Source: PFJX01 sp038215555 (GTDB taxonomy: Bacteria; Pseudomonadota; Gammaproteobacteria; Burkholderiales; Thiobacillaceae). From it: DNA of 64,000 nucleotides. Positions 9,438-16,434 of the stretch are shown here, in pieces. Position 1 is the stretch's first letter. The number at the start of each line of letters is the position of its first letter. The stretch covers positions 1-64,000 of the forward strand of contig JBBQQT010000001.1 in assembly GCA_038215555.1 (NCBI GenBank), written 5' to 3'. The notes beneath the pieces were generated by a model. It was not told the origin of the DNA. It did no database searches and saw only the letters and a list, made by a program, of their open reading frames with translations. The translations under genes were made by a program, and so were the position numbers.

Positions 9438-9461
9438 GTGTCCTCGCATTTCGCAAAAAAC

Positions 9462-9509
9462 GCGGGTCGTCCCGCTTTCTCATTGCCGCGCGGCGGGCCG
9501 TCCCGCCGC
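9462..9509 (-). promoter_or_regulatory. Guanidine-II (mini-ykkC) riboswitch candidate
   Basis: In the 78-bp gap before the carboxylase the minus strand forms two hairpins. P1 is GCGGCGGG-ACGG-CCCGCCGC (9509-9490) and P2 is GCGGG-ACGA-CCCGC (9475-9462), separated by 14 nt. The guanidine-II class is defined by two stem-loops capped by ACGR tetraloops closed by G-C pairs, and both loops fit exactly. A GTTTTTTG run follows P2 and then the GAGG ribosome-binding site 15 nt on. P2 plus the U run could also act as a weak terminator. The class call rests on the visible motif; no covariance search was run. Confidence 0.82.
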
Positions 9510-9515
9510 CGCGTT

Positions 9516-10181
9516 TCACTGGCTCGGCGCGTCCCAGAGCAGAAACCGTGCCGGCGTCGGGTTGTAGGCGTTGCAGGGGTTATTGAGCTGCGGGCAGTTG
9601 GAAACCAGCATCCAGAGATTCATCTCGGCGCGCAGTTCGACGTACTTGCCGGGCGCGGAGACGCCGTCGGCGAAGGTCAGTTGGCCCGACTCGGTCACCG
9701 GCACGTTCATGAAGAAGTTGATGTTGGGCACCAGATCGCGCTTGCCCAGGCCGATGTCGGCGTGTTGCAACGCGGTCAGGTAGTTGTCGCGGCAACTGTG
9801 CATGAATTTCTTCTGCAGAGCGTAGCGCACCGTGTTGCTCTCGGCCGCGCAGGCGCCGCCCAGCGTGTCGTGGCGGCCGCAGGTGTCGGCGACGATGCGC
9901 AGCATCGGGTTGCCATCGTCGCTGTAAAGCACGGAACCGGTGGTCAGATAAATGCCGCCCTGGCGCAGCAGGGTTTCGCTGGCGCTGTAGTGCTCGGCCG
10001 GGTCGTCGCGGTTGTAGAAAATCACGTCGACGGCCTGATTGCCTTCGACGTCGACGATGCGCAGGGTCTGGCCCTGTTCGATGGCCAACAGATAGGGTTC
10101 GCCGGCGGGCAAGGTGTGATCGAGCAGGGCAGCGGCAGGGTCGAGCGGGCTTTCCTGAATGCGGATGGCGGTGGCGGTCAT
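9516..10181 (-). CDS. DUF1989 protein (UAAP1), probable carboxyguanidine deiminase subunit
   Basis: The 221-residue protein is of the DUF1989 family, long annotated as urea carboxylase-associated protein 1. Members of this paired family are now known to form carboxyguanidine deiminase (CgdAB), which converts carboxyguanidine to allophanate and ammonia. Visible family features include CGRHDTLGGACAAESN, a cysteine/histidine-rich segment likely to bind metal, and LVPNINFFMNVPV. The ATG at 10181 has GAGGA eight bases upstream, and the gene begins 11 bp after the UAAP2 stop. The two paralogues would act between the carboxylase and the allophanate hydrolase. Which paralogue is CgdA or CgdB was not determined. 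Confidence 0.85.
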   Translation of the reverse strand: MTATAIRIQESPLDPAAALLDHTLPAGEPYLLAIEQGQTLRIVDVEGNQAVDVIFYNRDDPAEHYSASETLLRQGGIYLTTGSVLYSDDGNPMLRIVADTCGRHDTLGGACAAESNTVRYALQKKFMHSCRDNYLTALQHADIGLGKRDLVPNINFFMNVPVTESGQLTFADGVSAPGKYVELRAEMNLWMLVSNCPQLNNPCNAYNPTPARFLLWDAPSQ

Positions 10182-10192
10182 GGTGAGGGTCC

Positions 10193-10999
10193 TCAAGCCA
10201 GATAGAGCATGTCGCTGTTATGCAGCGCGCGCGCGTTTTCCGGGCGGAAACAGCGGCAGAAATCGTCCTTCGGCGCCGGTCCGGAACGCCAGGCGGCGAG
10301 GCCGACCTTGCCGGGTGCGTAAACCGGATTCGGATCGAGCGGGTGGGGCGCGGCGGAAAAGGCGACCAGCACATCCATGTCCAGGCGCAGGTCGACATAG
10401 TCGCCGGCCTGGGCATGGTTGGGCACGAAATGAAAACGGCCTTCGTCATCCACCGTGACCTTGCTGAAGAAATTCACCGGCGCCACCAAGTCGCGCTTGC
10501 TCAAACCATATTTGCCGATCTCGATCAGCAGGCCGTCGCGGCCGGAGCGGTACATGCCGTTGCGGAAGCTTTGATACGGGTGATCGCCGAATTTCTCGTG
10601 CAGCAGGCGGTTGTCCAGCAGCAGGCCGAGCGGATCGTGCCAGCCTAGGCTGTCGGCGGTGAGCGAGGCCAGGGCGCGGCCCATGTCGCTCATCAGCACA
10701 TGGCCACGGGTGTAATGCGCGGTGTGCTGCGCCTTGAGCGAATCGGGCTGGTTGTAGCGCTCCAGTTTTTCGCGCGCCGAATACAACACCAAAGCGAGAT
10801 TGGCGCCGGCATCCAGCGCAGTCAGGCGCAGGCTGACGCCGCGCGAAAGCAGGTAAGACCAGTGGCCGCCGCCCGGGATCAACTCGGAGAAAAGGACGTT
10901 ATCGACATCGAGATCGGGAGCAAATTTGCGCCAATGTTCCGGCGCATCGAGCGGTTCGGTGGCGGGTGGATTGTTCAAGGCGAGTTCGGCGTGTTCCAT
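10193..10999 (-). CDS. DUF1989 protein (UAAP2), probable carboxyguanidine deiminase subunit
   Basis: The 268-residue protein is the larger member of the DUF1989 pair (urea carboxylase-associated protein 2). It shares the fold signals of its neighbour, for example KRDLVAPVNFFSKV corresponding to KRDLVPNINFF in UAAP1, and carries GWHDPLGLLLD where UAAP1 has its Cys-rich site. It is expected to pair with UAAP1 as carboxyguanidine deiminase. The start at 10999 (MEHAELAL) has AAAGGA five bases upstream; the longer frame to 11026 overlaps the upstream stop and lacks such a signal. It lies between the regulator and UAAP1 in the same transcript. Confidence 0.85.
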   Translation of the reverse strand: MEHAELALNNPPATEPLDAPEHWRKFAPDLDVDNVLFSELIPGGGHWSYLLSRGVSLRLTALDAGANLALVLYSAREKLERYNQPDSLKAQHTAHYTRGHVLMSDMGRALASLTADSLGWHDPLGLLLDNRLLHEKFGDHPYQSFRNGMYRSGRDGLLIEIGKYGLSKRDLVAPVNFFSKVTVDDEGRFHFVPNHAQAGDYVDLRLDMDVLVAFSAAPHPLDPNPVYAPGKVGLAAWRSGPAPKDDFCRCFRPENARALHNSDMLYLA

Positions 11000-11009
11000 G
11001 TCTATCCTT

Positions 11010-11471
11010 TCAATCGGCCGGCGCATGCAGGGGCGGAATGGCCGCCGCCAGCAGTTGCAAACGACCGGTGACGACGCCGCGAAGGGCGATCATTTCGTTG
11101 GCGATGGCCTGCAGTTTGGCCGCCGGTCCCTGCACCAACAGGACTTCCAGCATCCTGTCCTCGGTCAAATGGACGTGCAGGGAGCTGATGACTTCGGCGA
11201 TGTGCTGATATTGCAAATCGGCCAGTCGGCCTTGCAGGCCACGCGTGGCGCGGTTGTAGAGCAGGGTGATGGTGCCGGCCATGACCGCATCGCCGAGGGT
11301 GCTTTTATGCTCGGCCAACTGGTAGTTGACCATTTCACTGATCGCTTGCGAGCGGCTGCCGTAGCCCCGGCTCTCGACCATGTGATCGAGTTCGGTGAGC
11401 AGATCGGGCGGCAATGAAATGCTGATCCGGCTGACCAGGCTGGACGTTTTTTCCGTGTTTTCGCTGTTCAT
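11010..11471 (-). CDS. NikR-like ribbon-helix-helix regulator lacking two nickel ligands
   Basis: The 153-residue protein has an N-terminal ribbon-helix-helix DNA-binding region (about 14-55; SRISISLPPDLL) and a C-terminal ACT-like domain as in NikR (about 65-145). Of the four NikR nickel ligands (E. coli H76, H87, H89, C95), H87 and H89 are kept as H99-V-H101. The position of H76 is Tyr88 and that of C95 is Met107. High-affinity square-planar nickel binding is therefore unlikely and another ligand may be sensed. The start at 11471 has GAGGA five bases before it. It lies inside the guanidine operon, suggesting a local regulator. Confidence 0.8.
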   Translation of the reverse strand: MNSENTEKTSSLVSRISISLPPDLLTELDHMVESRGYGSRSQAISEMVNYQLAEHKSTLGDAVMAGTITLLYNRATRGLQGRLADLQYQHIAEVISSLHVHLTEDRMLEVLLVQGPAAKLQAIANEMIALRGVVTGRLQLLAAAIPPLHAPAD

Positions 11472-11479
11472 GATGGTCC

Positions 11480-12841
11480 TCAAAACATGTAGCTGTAGCG
11501 TTCCACTTCCCACTGGCTGACGGCGAGATGGTATGTCTCCCATTCCTCGGTCTTGTAGCGGATGAACTCGTCCTTCAGTTCGCGGCCCAGGGCGGCTTCC
11601 ACCAGAGGATCGGCGGCGAAGGCGGCGACGGCTTCCTGCAGGGTCTGCGGCAGGAATTCAATGCCGCGGGCATGGCGTTCCACTTCGCTGATGGCGTACA
11701 GGTTGTCCTCGTTCGGGTTGCCCGGATCGAGGCCTTCGCGGATGCCTTCCAGACCGGCGGCCAGCGCCAGGGTGGCGGCCAGATACGGGTTGACCGCGCC
11801 ATCGGCGTTGCGCGATTCGCAGCGGCCGCCACCGGCCGGGATACGCACCGAGTTGGTGCGGTTGTTGGAACCCCAGGAGTTGAACACCGGCGCCCACGAG
11901 AAGTAGCTCATCGCGCCGCGCCGGACCAGGCGTTTGTAGCTGTTCACCGTCGGCGCGAACACCGCGCACAGGGCGCGGCCATGCTTGAGGATGCCGGCGA
12001 CGAAGCTGTAGCCGAGCGGCGTCAGGCCGATGCCATGCGGGTCGTCCTTGGGATCGCAGGCGAACAGATTCTTGCCCGTGTCCAGGTGGTACAGCGACAT
12101 GTTGAAGTGGGCGCCATTGCCGGTCTTGTCGGCGAACGGCTTCGGCATCATGGTGGCGAGCAGGCCTTCTTCGCGGGCGTAGTGCTTGGCCATGAACCGG
12201 AAGAAGGTGAGGCGGTCGCAGGTGGTCAGCGCGTCGGCGTAGTTGAAATCGAACTCGAACTGGCCGTTGGCGTCTTCGTGGTCGAACGAATACAAGTCCC
12301 AGCCCAGGTTGTTGATGGTGCTCGCCATCTTGTCGAGCCAACTGAAACTGTTGGTGAAACCACGCACGTCGTAGCAGGACTTGGTCAGCTTGTCTTCCGG
12401 GTCGGGCACCGACAGGCTGCCGTCCGCAGCCTGCTTGAGCAGGAAAATCTCGCATTCGATACCCAGATTCAGGCCGTAGCCCATCTCGGCGGCCTTGGCC
12501 AACTGCTGCTTCAGGGCGACGCGGGTGTTGAGCGGGTAGGGCTGGCCCTGGAAATGGTTGTCGGACGGAATCCAAGCGATTTTCGGTTCCCACGGCAACT
12601 GGATGGCGCGCTCCAGATCCGGCACCGAAGTCAGCTCATCGTCGTTGGGCGCTTGGCCGAGCCCGTCCAGGGCGTAGCCGGTGTAGCGCTCGGAACCCTT
12701 GGCCATGTCGCCGAGATGATTGATCGGTACGACCTTGGCCTTGGGTACGCCGTGGATGTCGACATAGGCGCCGATGCAGTACTTCACACCCTTCTCGGTC
12801 AGTTCGTGTTGCAGGCGGGTGATCTCATCGCTGGAGTGCAT
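11480..12841 (-). CDS. Glutamine synthetase, GlnT/type III-like
   Basis: The 453-residue protein has the glutamine synthetase beta-grasp and catalytic domains, with GIECEIFLL (metal-binding glutamate), NGAHFNMSLY (ATP/glutamate site) and a C-terminal NPYLAATLALAAGLEGI segment. The family also includes gamma-glutamylamide ligases, so a substrate amine other than ammonia is possible. In this operon the simplest role is capture of ammonia released from guanidine. The stop lies eight bases before the regulator start, so the genes are co-transcribed. The long plus-strand open frame across it is a GC-driven shadow. Confidence 0.9.
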   Translation of the reverse strand: MHSSDEITRLQHELTEKGVKYCIGAYVDIHGVPKAKVVPINHLGDMAKGSERYTGYALDGLGQAPNDDELTSVPDLERAIQLPWEPKIAWIPSDNHFQGQPYPLNTRVALKQQLAKAAEMGYGLNLGIECEIFLLKQAADGSLSVPDPEDKLTKSCYDVRGFTNSFSWLDKMASTINNLGWDLYSFDHEDANGQFEFDFNYADALTTCDRLTFFRFMAKHYAREEGLLATMMPKPFADKTGNGAHFNMSLYHLDTGKNLFACDPKDDPHGIGLTPLGYSFVAGILKHGRALCAVFAPTVNSYKRLVRRGAMSYFSWAPVFNSWGSNNRTNSVRIPAGGGRCESRNADGAVNPYLAATLALAAGLEGIREGLDPGNPNEDNLYAISEVERHARGIEFLPQTLQEAVAAFAADPLVEAALGRELKDEFIRYKTEEWETYHLAVSQWEVERYSYMF

Positions 12842-12887
12842 GCTGTTTCCTGGTTGCGTTGATAGTTGCGTTGATCAATGGGACGGC

Positions 12888-13232
12888 TCAGGCGTCGTCG
12901 CCAAAATAGGAATGGGACAAGGGCGGGATTTGGGACAAGGGCGGGATTTCGCGGCAGCCCTGCTCCACCACGGCGGCCAGGTCTGCTACCAGCCAGTCGA
13001 ACCAGACCTGGCCTTTTTTGCGGCTGGCCAGGCTGGGGCTGCCGGTGACGCCGTTCAAACTGGTGCGGTTGACCGGGTGCGCGAAGTCGACGCCGCAGCC
13101 GAGATGCGGGCCGTGCTGTTCGGTAGCGCCCACCGGCAGGATCGCGGCGTGGCCGCACTGGGTCAGCACGGCAGGGATTTCGGGCCCGGTCAGATCGGAC
13201 CAAAGCATGCTGCTGGCGCCCTTATTCGACAT
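12888..13232 (-). pseudogene. Creatininase-family gene remnant with internal deletion
   Basis: The 114-codon frame keeps the start of a creatininase-family amidohydrolase (ILPVGATEQHGPHL...GVD, with metal-ligand residues Glu, His and Asp). It then jumps directly to the family's C-terminal end (HPVNRTSLNGVTGSPSLA and DWLVADLAAVV). Normal members are about 240-260 residues, so roughly 120-140 core residues, including most active-site ligands, are missing. The frame remains open. An 18-bp tandem duplication lies near its 3' end. It overlaps the ABC ATPase stop by 11 bases. A catalytic role is improbable; it appears to be a decayed operon member. Confidence 0.75.
12914..12949 (+). repeat. 18-bp perfect tandem duplication
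   Basis: The unit GGGACAAGGGCGGGATTT occurs twice head to tail (12914-12931 and 12932-12949). It adds six residues (PPLSQI/PPLSHS) near the end of the creatininase remnant. The length keeps the frame. Confidence 0.9.
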
Positions 13233-14136
13233 TGTCGGTGACGTCGGTAAAACGGATCAGATGGGGTTTCACCGCTTGTTCGTCTTCCGGCATCGGTTCC
13301 GGTTCGGGGTGGATCAGTTCCGCCAGGCGTGTCTTGGTGGCGCGGAATTCCGGGCTGTTGAACTGGCCGGGCGAGCGCGGTCGTGGCACCGGCACTTCGA
13401 TGATTTCCTGCACCTCACCGGGATGTGCCTTCAGTACCAGGATGCGGTCGGCCAGGTAGATCGCTTCGTCGAGGTCATGCGTGATGAACAGCACGGTGAC
13501 ATCGACGTTGCGCCAGATGTCGATCAGGTGGGCTTGCATCTTGGCGCGGGTCTGTGCGTCGAGTGCGCCAAAAGGTTCGTCCATCAGCAGAATGCGCGGC
13601 TGGTTGACCAGGGCGCGGGCGATGGCGACACGTTGGCGCATGCCGCCGGAAAGCTGGTGCGGGTAGGCGTCGGCGAATTTTTCCAGGCCGACCAGTTCAA
13701 GCCAAAGCAGGGCGTCGCTCTCGGCGTCGCCACGACCATTCATCAACGGGCCGAACATCACGTTCTTTTTCACCGTCAGCCAGGGAAACAAGGAATAGCC
13801 CTGAAACACCATGCCGCGATCCTGGCCGGGGCCGGTGATCGGCTTGCCATCAAGCAGCGCCTCGCCGGAGGTGTGCTGGTCGAGTCCGGCAAGGATGCGC
13901 GCCAGCGTCGATTTGCCGCAGCCGGAAGGGCCGATGACGCAGATGAACTCGCGCCGGTGGACGTTGAAATTGATACCGCGCAATGCGTCCACCTCGCCTT
14001 GCGGCGAGCGGAAGCGCTTGCCCAGATTGCGGACTTCGAGAATGACGTCGCGCTGGCGGATCTTTGCGAATCGGGCTTTGACCGTTTCGGATTGGTCCAG
14101 ATAGCTGATGATTTCTGCGCTGTTTTCTGGGTTCAT
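13222..14136 (-). CDS. ABC transporter ATP-binding protein (guanidine/urea operon)
   Basis: This cytoplasmic ATPase of a nitrate/taurine-type importer has 304 residues. It has Walker A GPSGCGKST, the Q-loop GMVFQGYSLFPW, the signature LSGGMRQRVAIARAL, Walker B ILLMDEPFG and the switch histidine in FITHDLDEA. The start at 14136 (MNPENSAEIISYL) has GAGGA seven bases upstream; the longer open frame is read through the permease gene and is not real. It lies 20 bp after the permease stop and works with the permease and binding protein upstream. The substrate is inferred from the operon, most likely guanidine or a related N source. Confidence 0.92.
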   Translation of the reverse strand: MNPENSAEIISYLDQSETVKARFAKIRQRDVILEVRNLGKRFRSPQGEVDALRGINFNVHRREFICVIGPSGCGKSTLARILAGLDQHTSGEALLDGKPITGPGQDRGMVFQGYSLFPWLTVKKNVMFGPLMNGRGDAESDALLWLELVGLEKFADAYPHQLSGGMRQRVAIARALVNQPRILLMDEPFGALDAQTRAKMQAHLIDIWRNVDVTVLFITHDLDEAIYLADRILVLKAHPGEVQEIIEVPVPRPRSPGQFNSPEFRATKTRLAELIHPEPEPMPEDEQAVKPHLIRFTDVTDNVE

Positions 14137-14156
14137 GATGGTGTCCTCTGGCTCGC

Positions 14157-15119
14157 TCAGCGTCGATCCTGGGCGCGATCCCAGGGGAACAGGCGACGGC
14201 CGAGCCGGGCCAGGATCAGGTCGGTGCCGAAACCGATGATGCCGATGATCATGATTGCGGCATAAACCGTGTCGAAATGCTGGTAGCGCGCCTGTTGCGT
14301 GATGTACCAGGTGATGCCGGAACTGGTGCCGATCAACTCGGCGACGATCAGGTAAGTCCAAGCCCAGCCGAGCAGGATGCGCTGGTCGCGGTAGAGGTCG
14401 GGCAGGATGCCGGGCACCACTACCCGGGTGATCAGACGGAAGCCGCGCGTGCCCAGAGTGCGCGCCGCTTCAATGATGGTGGCTTCGAGTTTGCGCGTGG
14501 TGTTGGCGACGATCAGTACCTGCTGGAACAGCGTGCCGATGACGATGATGGCGATCTTGGGACCGTCGTAAATGCCCAGGATGGCGACCGCCAGCGCGCC
14601 AAACGCGGGTGCCGGCAGGTAGCGGAAGAATTCGATGAAAGGCTCAGTCAAACGTCCGACGCCAGCGTAAGTGCCGGCCAGGATGCCGAGTGGGACGCCA
14701 ATGATGGAAGAAATGGCGAAGCCCCAGAATATGATCTGGATGCTGTGCCACAGGCTTTCATGCAGCCAGGGCGCGTCTTTTTGCACGGGGGCTTGGGTAA
14801 AACCGGTGTAGAACGCCTGCGCCACTTCATGCGGTGCGGGCAGATAAATGGGGTTGGCGGGAATGCCGGCGGGGAGGGCCAGGTTGTGTTGCCGCGTATA
14901 AGCGGCTTCATCCTCGAACTGGGCCTTGTCGACCAGCATGCCGACCTGGAAGTAATCGACGCCACCGGGGACGGTGACCTCGATTTTGGGGTGCCAGATG
15001 AATGGCACATAACTGACCAGACACCAGACCAGTAGCGGCAGCAGAAACGAGCCGATGGCGAGCAAGGTTCGCTTGCGCGCGTCGGAGTCGATGGAAGCTC
15101 CGAAGCCTTGGGAAGTCAT
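14157..15119 (-). CDS. ABC transporter permease (guanidine/urea operon)
   Basis: The 320-residue inner-membrane protein is of the BPD_transp_1 type. A first helix (about 18-42) is followed by an unusually long periplasmic segment (about 43-125) and then the core helices. The EAA-like loop is seen as EAARTLGTRGFRLITRVVVPGI. It forms the channel with the ATPase next to it. The family is that of SsuC/TauC/NrtB permeases, in which the substrate cannot be read from the permease. The spacing of 23 bp to the binding-protein gene supports one transcript. Confidence 0.92.
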   Translation of the reverse strand: MTSQGFGASIDSDARKRTLLAIGSFLLPLLVWCLVSYVPFIWHPKIEVTVPGGVDYFQVGMLVDKAQFEDEAAYTRQHNLALPAGIPANPIYLPAPHEVAQAFYTGFTQAPVQKDAPWLHESLWHSIQIIFWGFAISSIIGVPLGILAGTYAGVGRLTEPFIEFFRYLPAPAFGALAVAILGIYDGPKIAIIVIGTLFQQVLIVANTTRKLEATIIEAARTLGTRGFRLITRVVVPGILPDLYRDQRILLGWAWTYLIVAELIGTSSGITWYITQQARYQHFDTVYAAIMIIGIIGFGTDLILARLGRRLFPWDRAQDRR

Positions 15120-15142
15120 GCTCGTCTCCGCGCCTGCGTTGC

Positions 15143-16144
15143 TTACTTTGCGTTGGTGAAGGATGGATCGAGATAGCTGCCGATGTCCTCGCCGGTTTTG
15201 TAGACGCCGTTGGCGACGTTGAACTCATCCGCCACCTTGGTCGAGCCATACAGCGTCTTGAAGCCGTTGCCCTTGACGTAGATTTTCTTCGCCTCGGCCA
15301 GACTCAGCAGCTTGGTACCCTTGAGCAGCGGCAGATAGGTTTCGGGTGAGACGCCGACGCGGGCGGCCATGATCTTGACGGCATCAGGCTGGGTCTTCGG
15401 GTCGCTGATGTACTTGACCACGCGGTCCCATACCTTGGCTACTTTCATCCATTCAGCCTTGCGCTGCTTGGCGCTGGCCGGGTTGACGGCGAGCACGTCA
15501 TAGATCAGGCCGGGTTCGTCAGCCGAGGTGTAGATCGGCCTGGAACCGGGCACGGCTTTCATCGCCTGGCCGGCAATCGGCTGCCAGGCGCCGACGGCGG
15601 CGACATCACCGGAAGCCAGCATTTGCGGCATCTCGTTGGTCTTGGCGTTGACCAGGGTGACGTCGGATTCCTTCATGCCGGCTTTCTTCAAGGCGTTGAG
15701 CAACAGCAGGTGTTCCACCAGGCCCACCTCCACCGCGACTTTCTTGCCCTTCATATCCTTGATCGAGCGAACACCGGGTTTGCCGATCAGCATGTCGTTG
15801 CCATTCGAGTAATCGGTCAGCAGCAACATGATGCTCTTGCCGCCGGTTGCGCCGGTGACCAGGGCATCGCCATTGGTCATGGTGACGGCGTCGATCTTGC
15901 CGGCGGCGAAGGCTTCCATGGAGGCGGAGTAATCGAACCATTCAAACGTCACCGGCACGCCGGCTTCCTTGAACCAGCCCTTGTCGATGGCAACTTGCCA
16001 GGCCACCCAGCCCGGCCAGTCGCTATAACCGACCTTGAGTGGCGCCGCAGCCTGGACCGAACTGGCGCTGGCCAATAGCGCTACGGGGAGCATCAGTCTG
16101 GTCGTCCAGCGTTTCATGGCGCTACCGATGTGCTTCAAATTCAT
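15143..16144 (-). CDS. ABC transporter substrate-binding protein (guanidine/urea operon)
   Basis: The 333-residue periplasmic binding protein has a signal peptide (about 1-33, ending VQA-AAP) and an NMT1/SsuA-like fold beginning LKVGYSDWPGWVAWQVA. Related proteins are known specifically beside urea-carboxylase-type genes. It is the first gene of the transporter run, with AAGGAG eight bases before the ATG. A sigma-54 promoter lies 60-76 bp upstream, so expression under nitrogen limitation is likely. The ligand is not proven; guanidine is inferred from the downstream riboswitch and enzymes. Confidence 0.9.
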   Translation of the reverse strand: MNLKHIGSAMKRWTTRLMLPVALLASASSVQAAAPLKVGYSDWPGWVAWQVAIDKGWFKEAGVPVTFEWFDYSASMEAFAAGKIDAVTMTNGDALVTGATGGKSIMLLLTDYSNGNDMLIGKPGVRSIKDMKGKKVAVEVGLVEHLLLLNALKKAGMKESDVTLVNAKTNEMPQMLASGDVAAVGAWQPIAGQAMKAVPGSRPIYTSADEPGLIYDVLAVNPASAKQRKAEWMKVAKVWDRVVKYISDPKTQPDAVKIMAARVGVSPETYLPLLKGTKLLSLAEAKKIYVKGNGFKTLYGSTKVADEFNVANGVYKTGEDIGSYLDPSFTNAK

Positions 16145-16203
16145 GGTCTTTCTCCTTGATGGAATGCTACGGAAATGAATATTGGTAATACCAGTTTGCT
16201 ATT

Positions 16204-16220
16204 AGCAAAATTGGTGCCAA
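16204..16220 (-). promoter_or_regulatory. Sigma-54 promoter for the ABC/guanidine operon
   Basis: The minus strand reads TTGGCACCAATTTTGCT. It has the invariant GG and GC dinucleotides exactly ten bases apart and matches the TGGCAC-N5-TTGC consensus closely. Transcription would start near 16192, leaving about 48 nt of leader before the binding-protein ATG. Confidence 0.8.
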
Positions 16221-16324
16221 TGTCTGTAATGTTGTTATCTTTATGATTATTAATGGTTTTTATGGGTTTGTTGGTTGGCTTGCAACTTGGGATGCTCGAT
16301 CAACGTGCATTTTGTGTGCGCGCC

Positions 16325-16341
16325 TGCACCAACATCATGCT
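16325..16341 (-). promoter_or_regulatory. Weak NtrC-like site
   Basis: TGCACCAACATCATGCT has a perfect left half-site (TGCACCA) of the NtrC dyad TGCACCA-N3-TGGTGCA, but a poor right half. It sits about 115 bp upstream of the sigma-54 promoter, a normal enhancer distance. The call is tentative. Confidence 0.35.
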
Positions 16342-16387
16342 TTGCCCGGCAATGGGTCTGTGCTTGCGCAGAATCTGTTCACACAAA

Positions 16388-16418
16388 AGAAAAAGGGCGC
16401 CTCGCGGCGCCCTTTTTC
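16388..16418 (-). terminator. Intrinsic terminator after amtB
   Basis: A GGGCGCC-TCGC-GGCGCCC stem (16395-16412) is flanked by A and T runs on both sides. It would end the torF-glnK-amtB transcript on the minus strand. The rest of the 290-bp gap to the ABC operon holds the sigma-54 promoter and is AT-rich. Confidence 0.88.
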
Positions 16419-16434
16419 ACAGGCTATGAACAGA

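Noticed and set aside
16145..16320. Search for a guanidine-I or guanidine-III riboswitch before the ABC genes
   Set aside because: None of the conserved ykkC or guanidine-III sequence blocks is seen; only a sigma-54 promoter is present.
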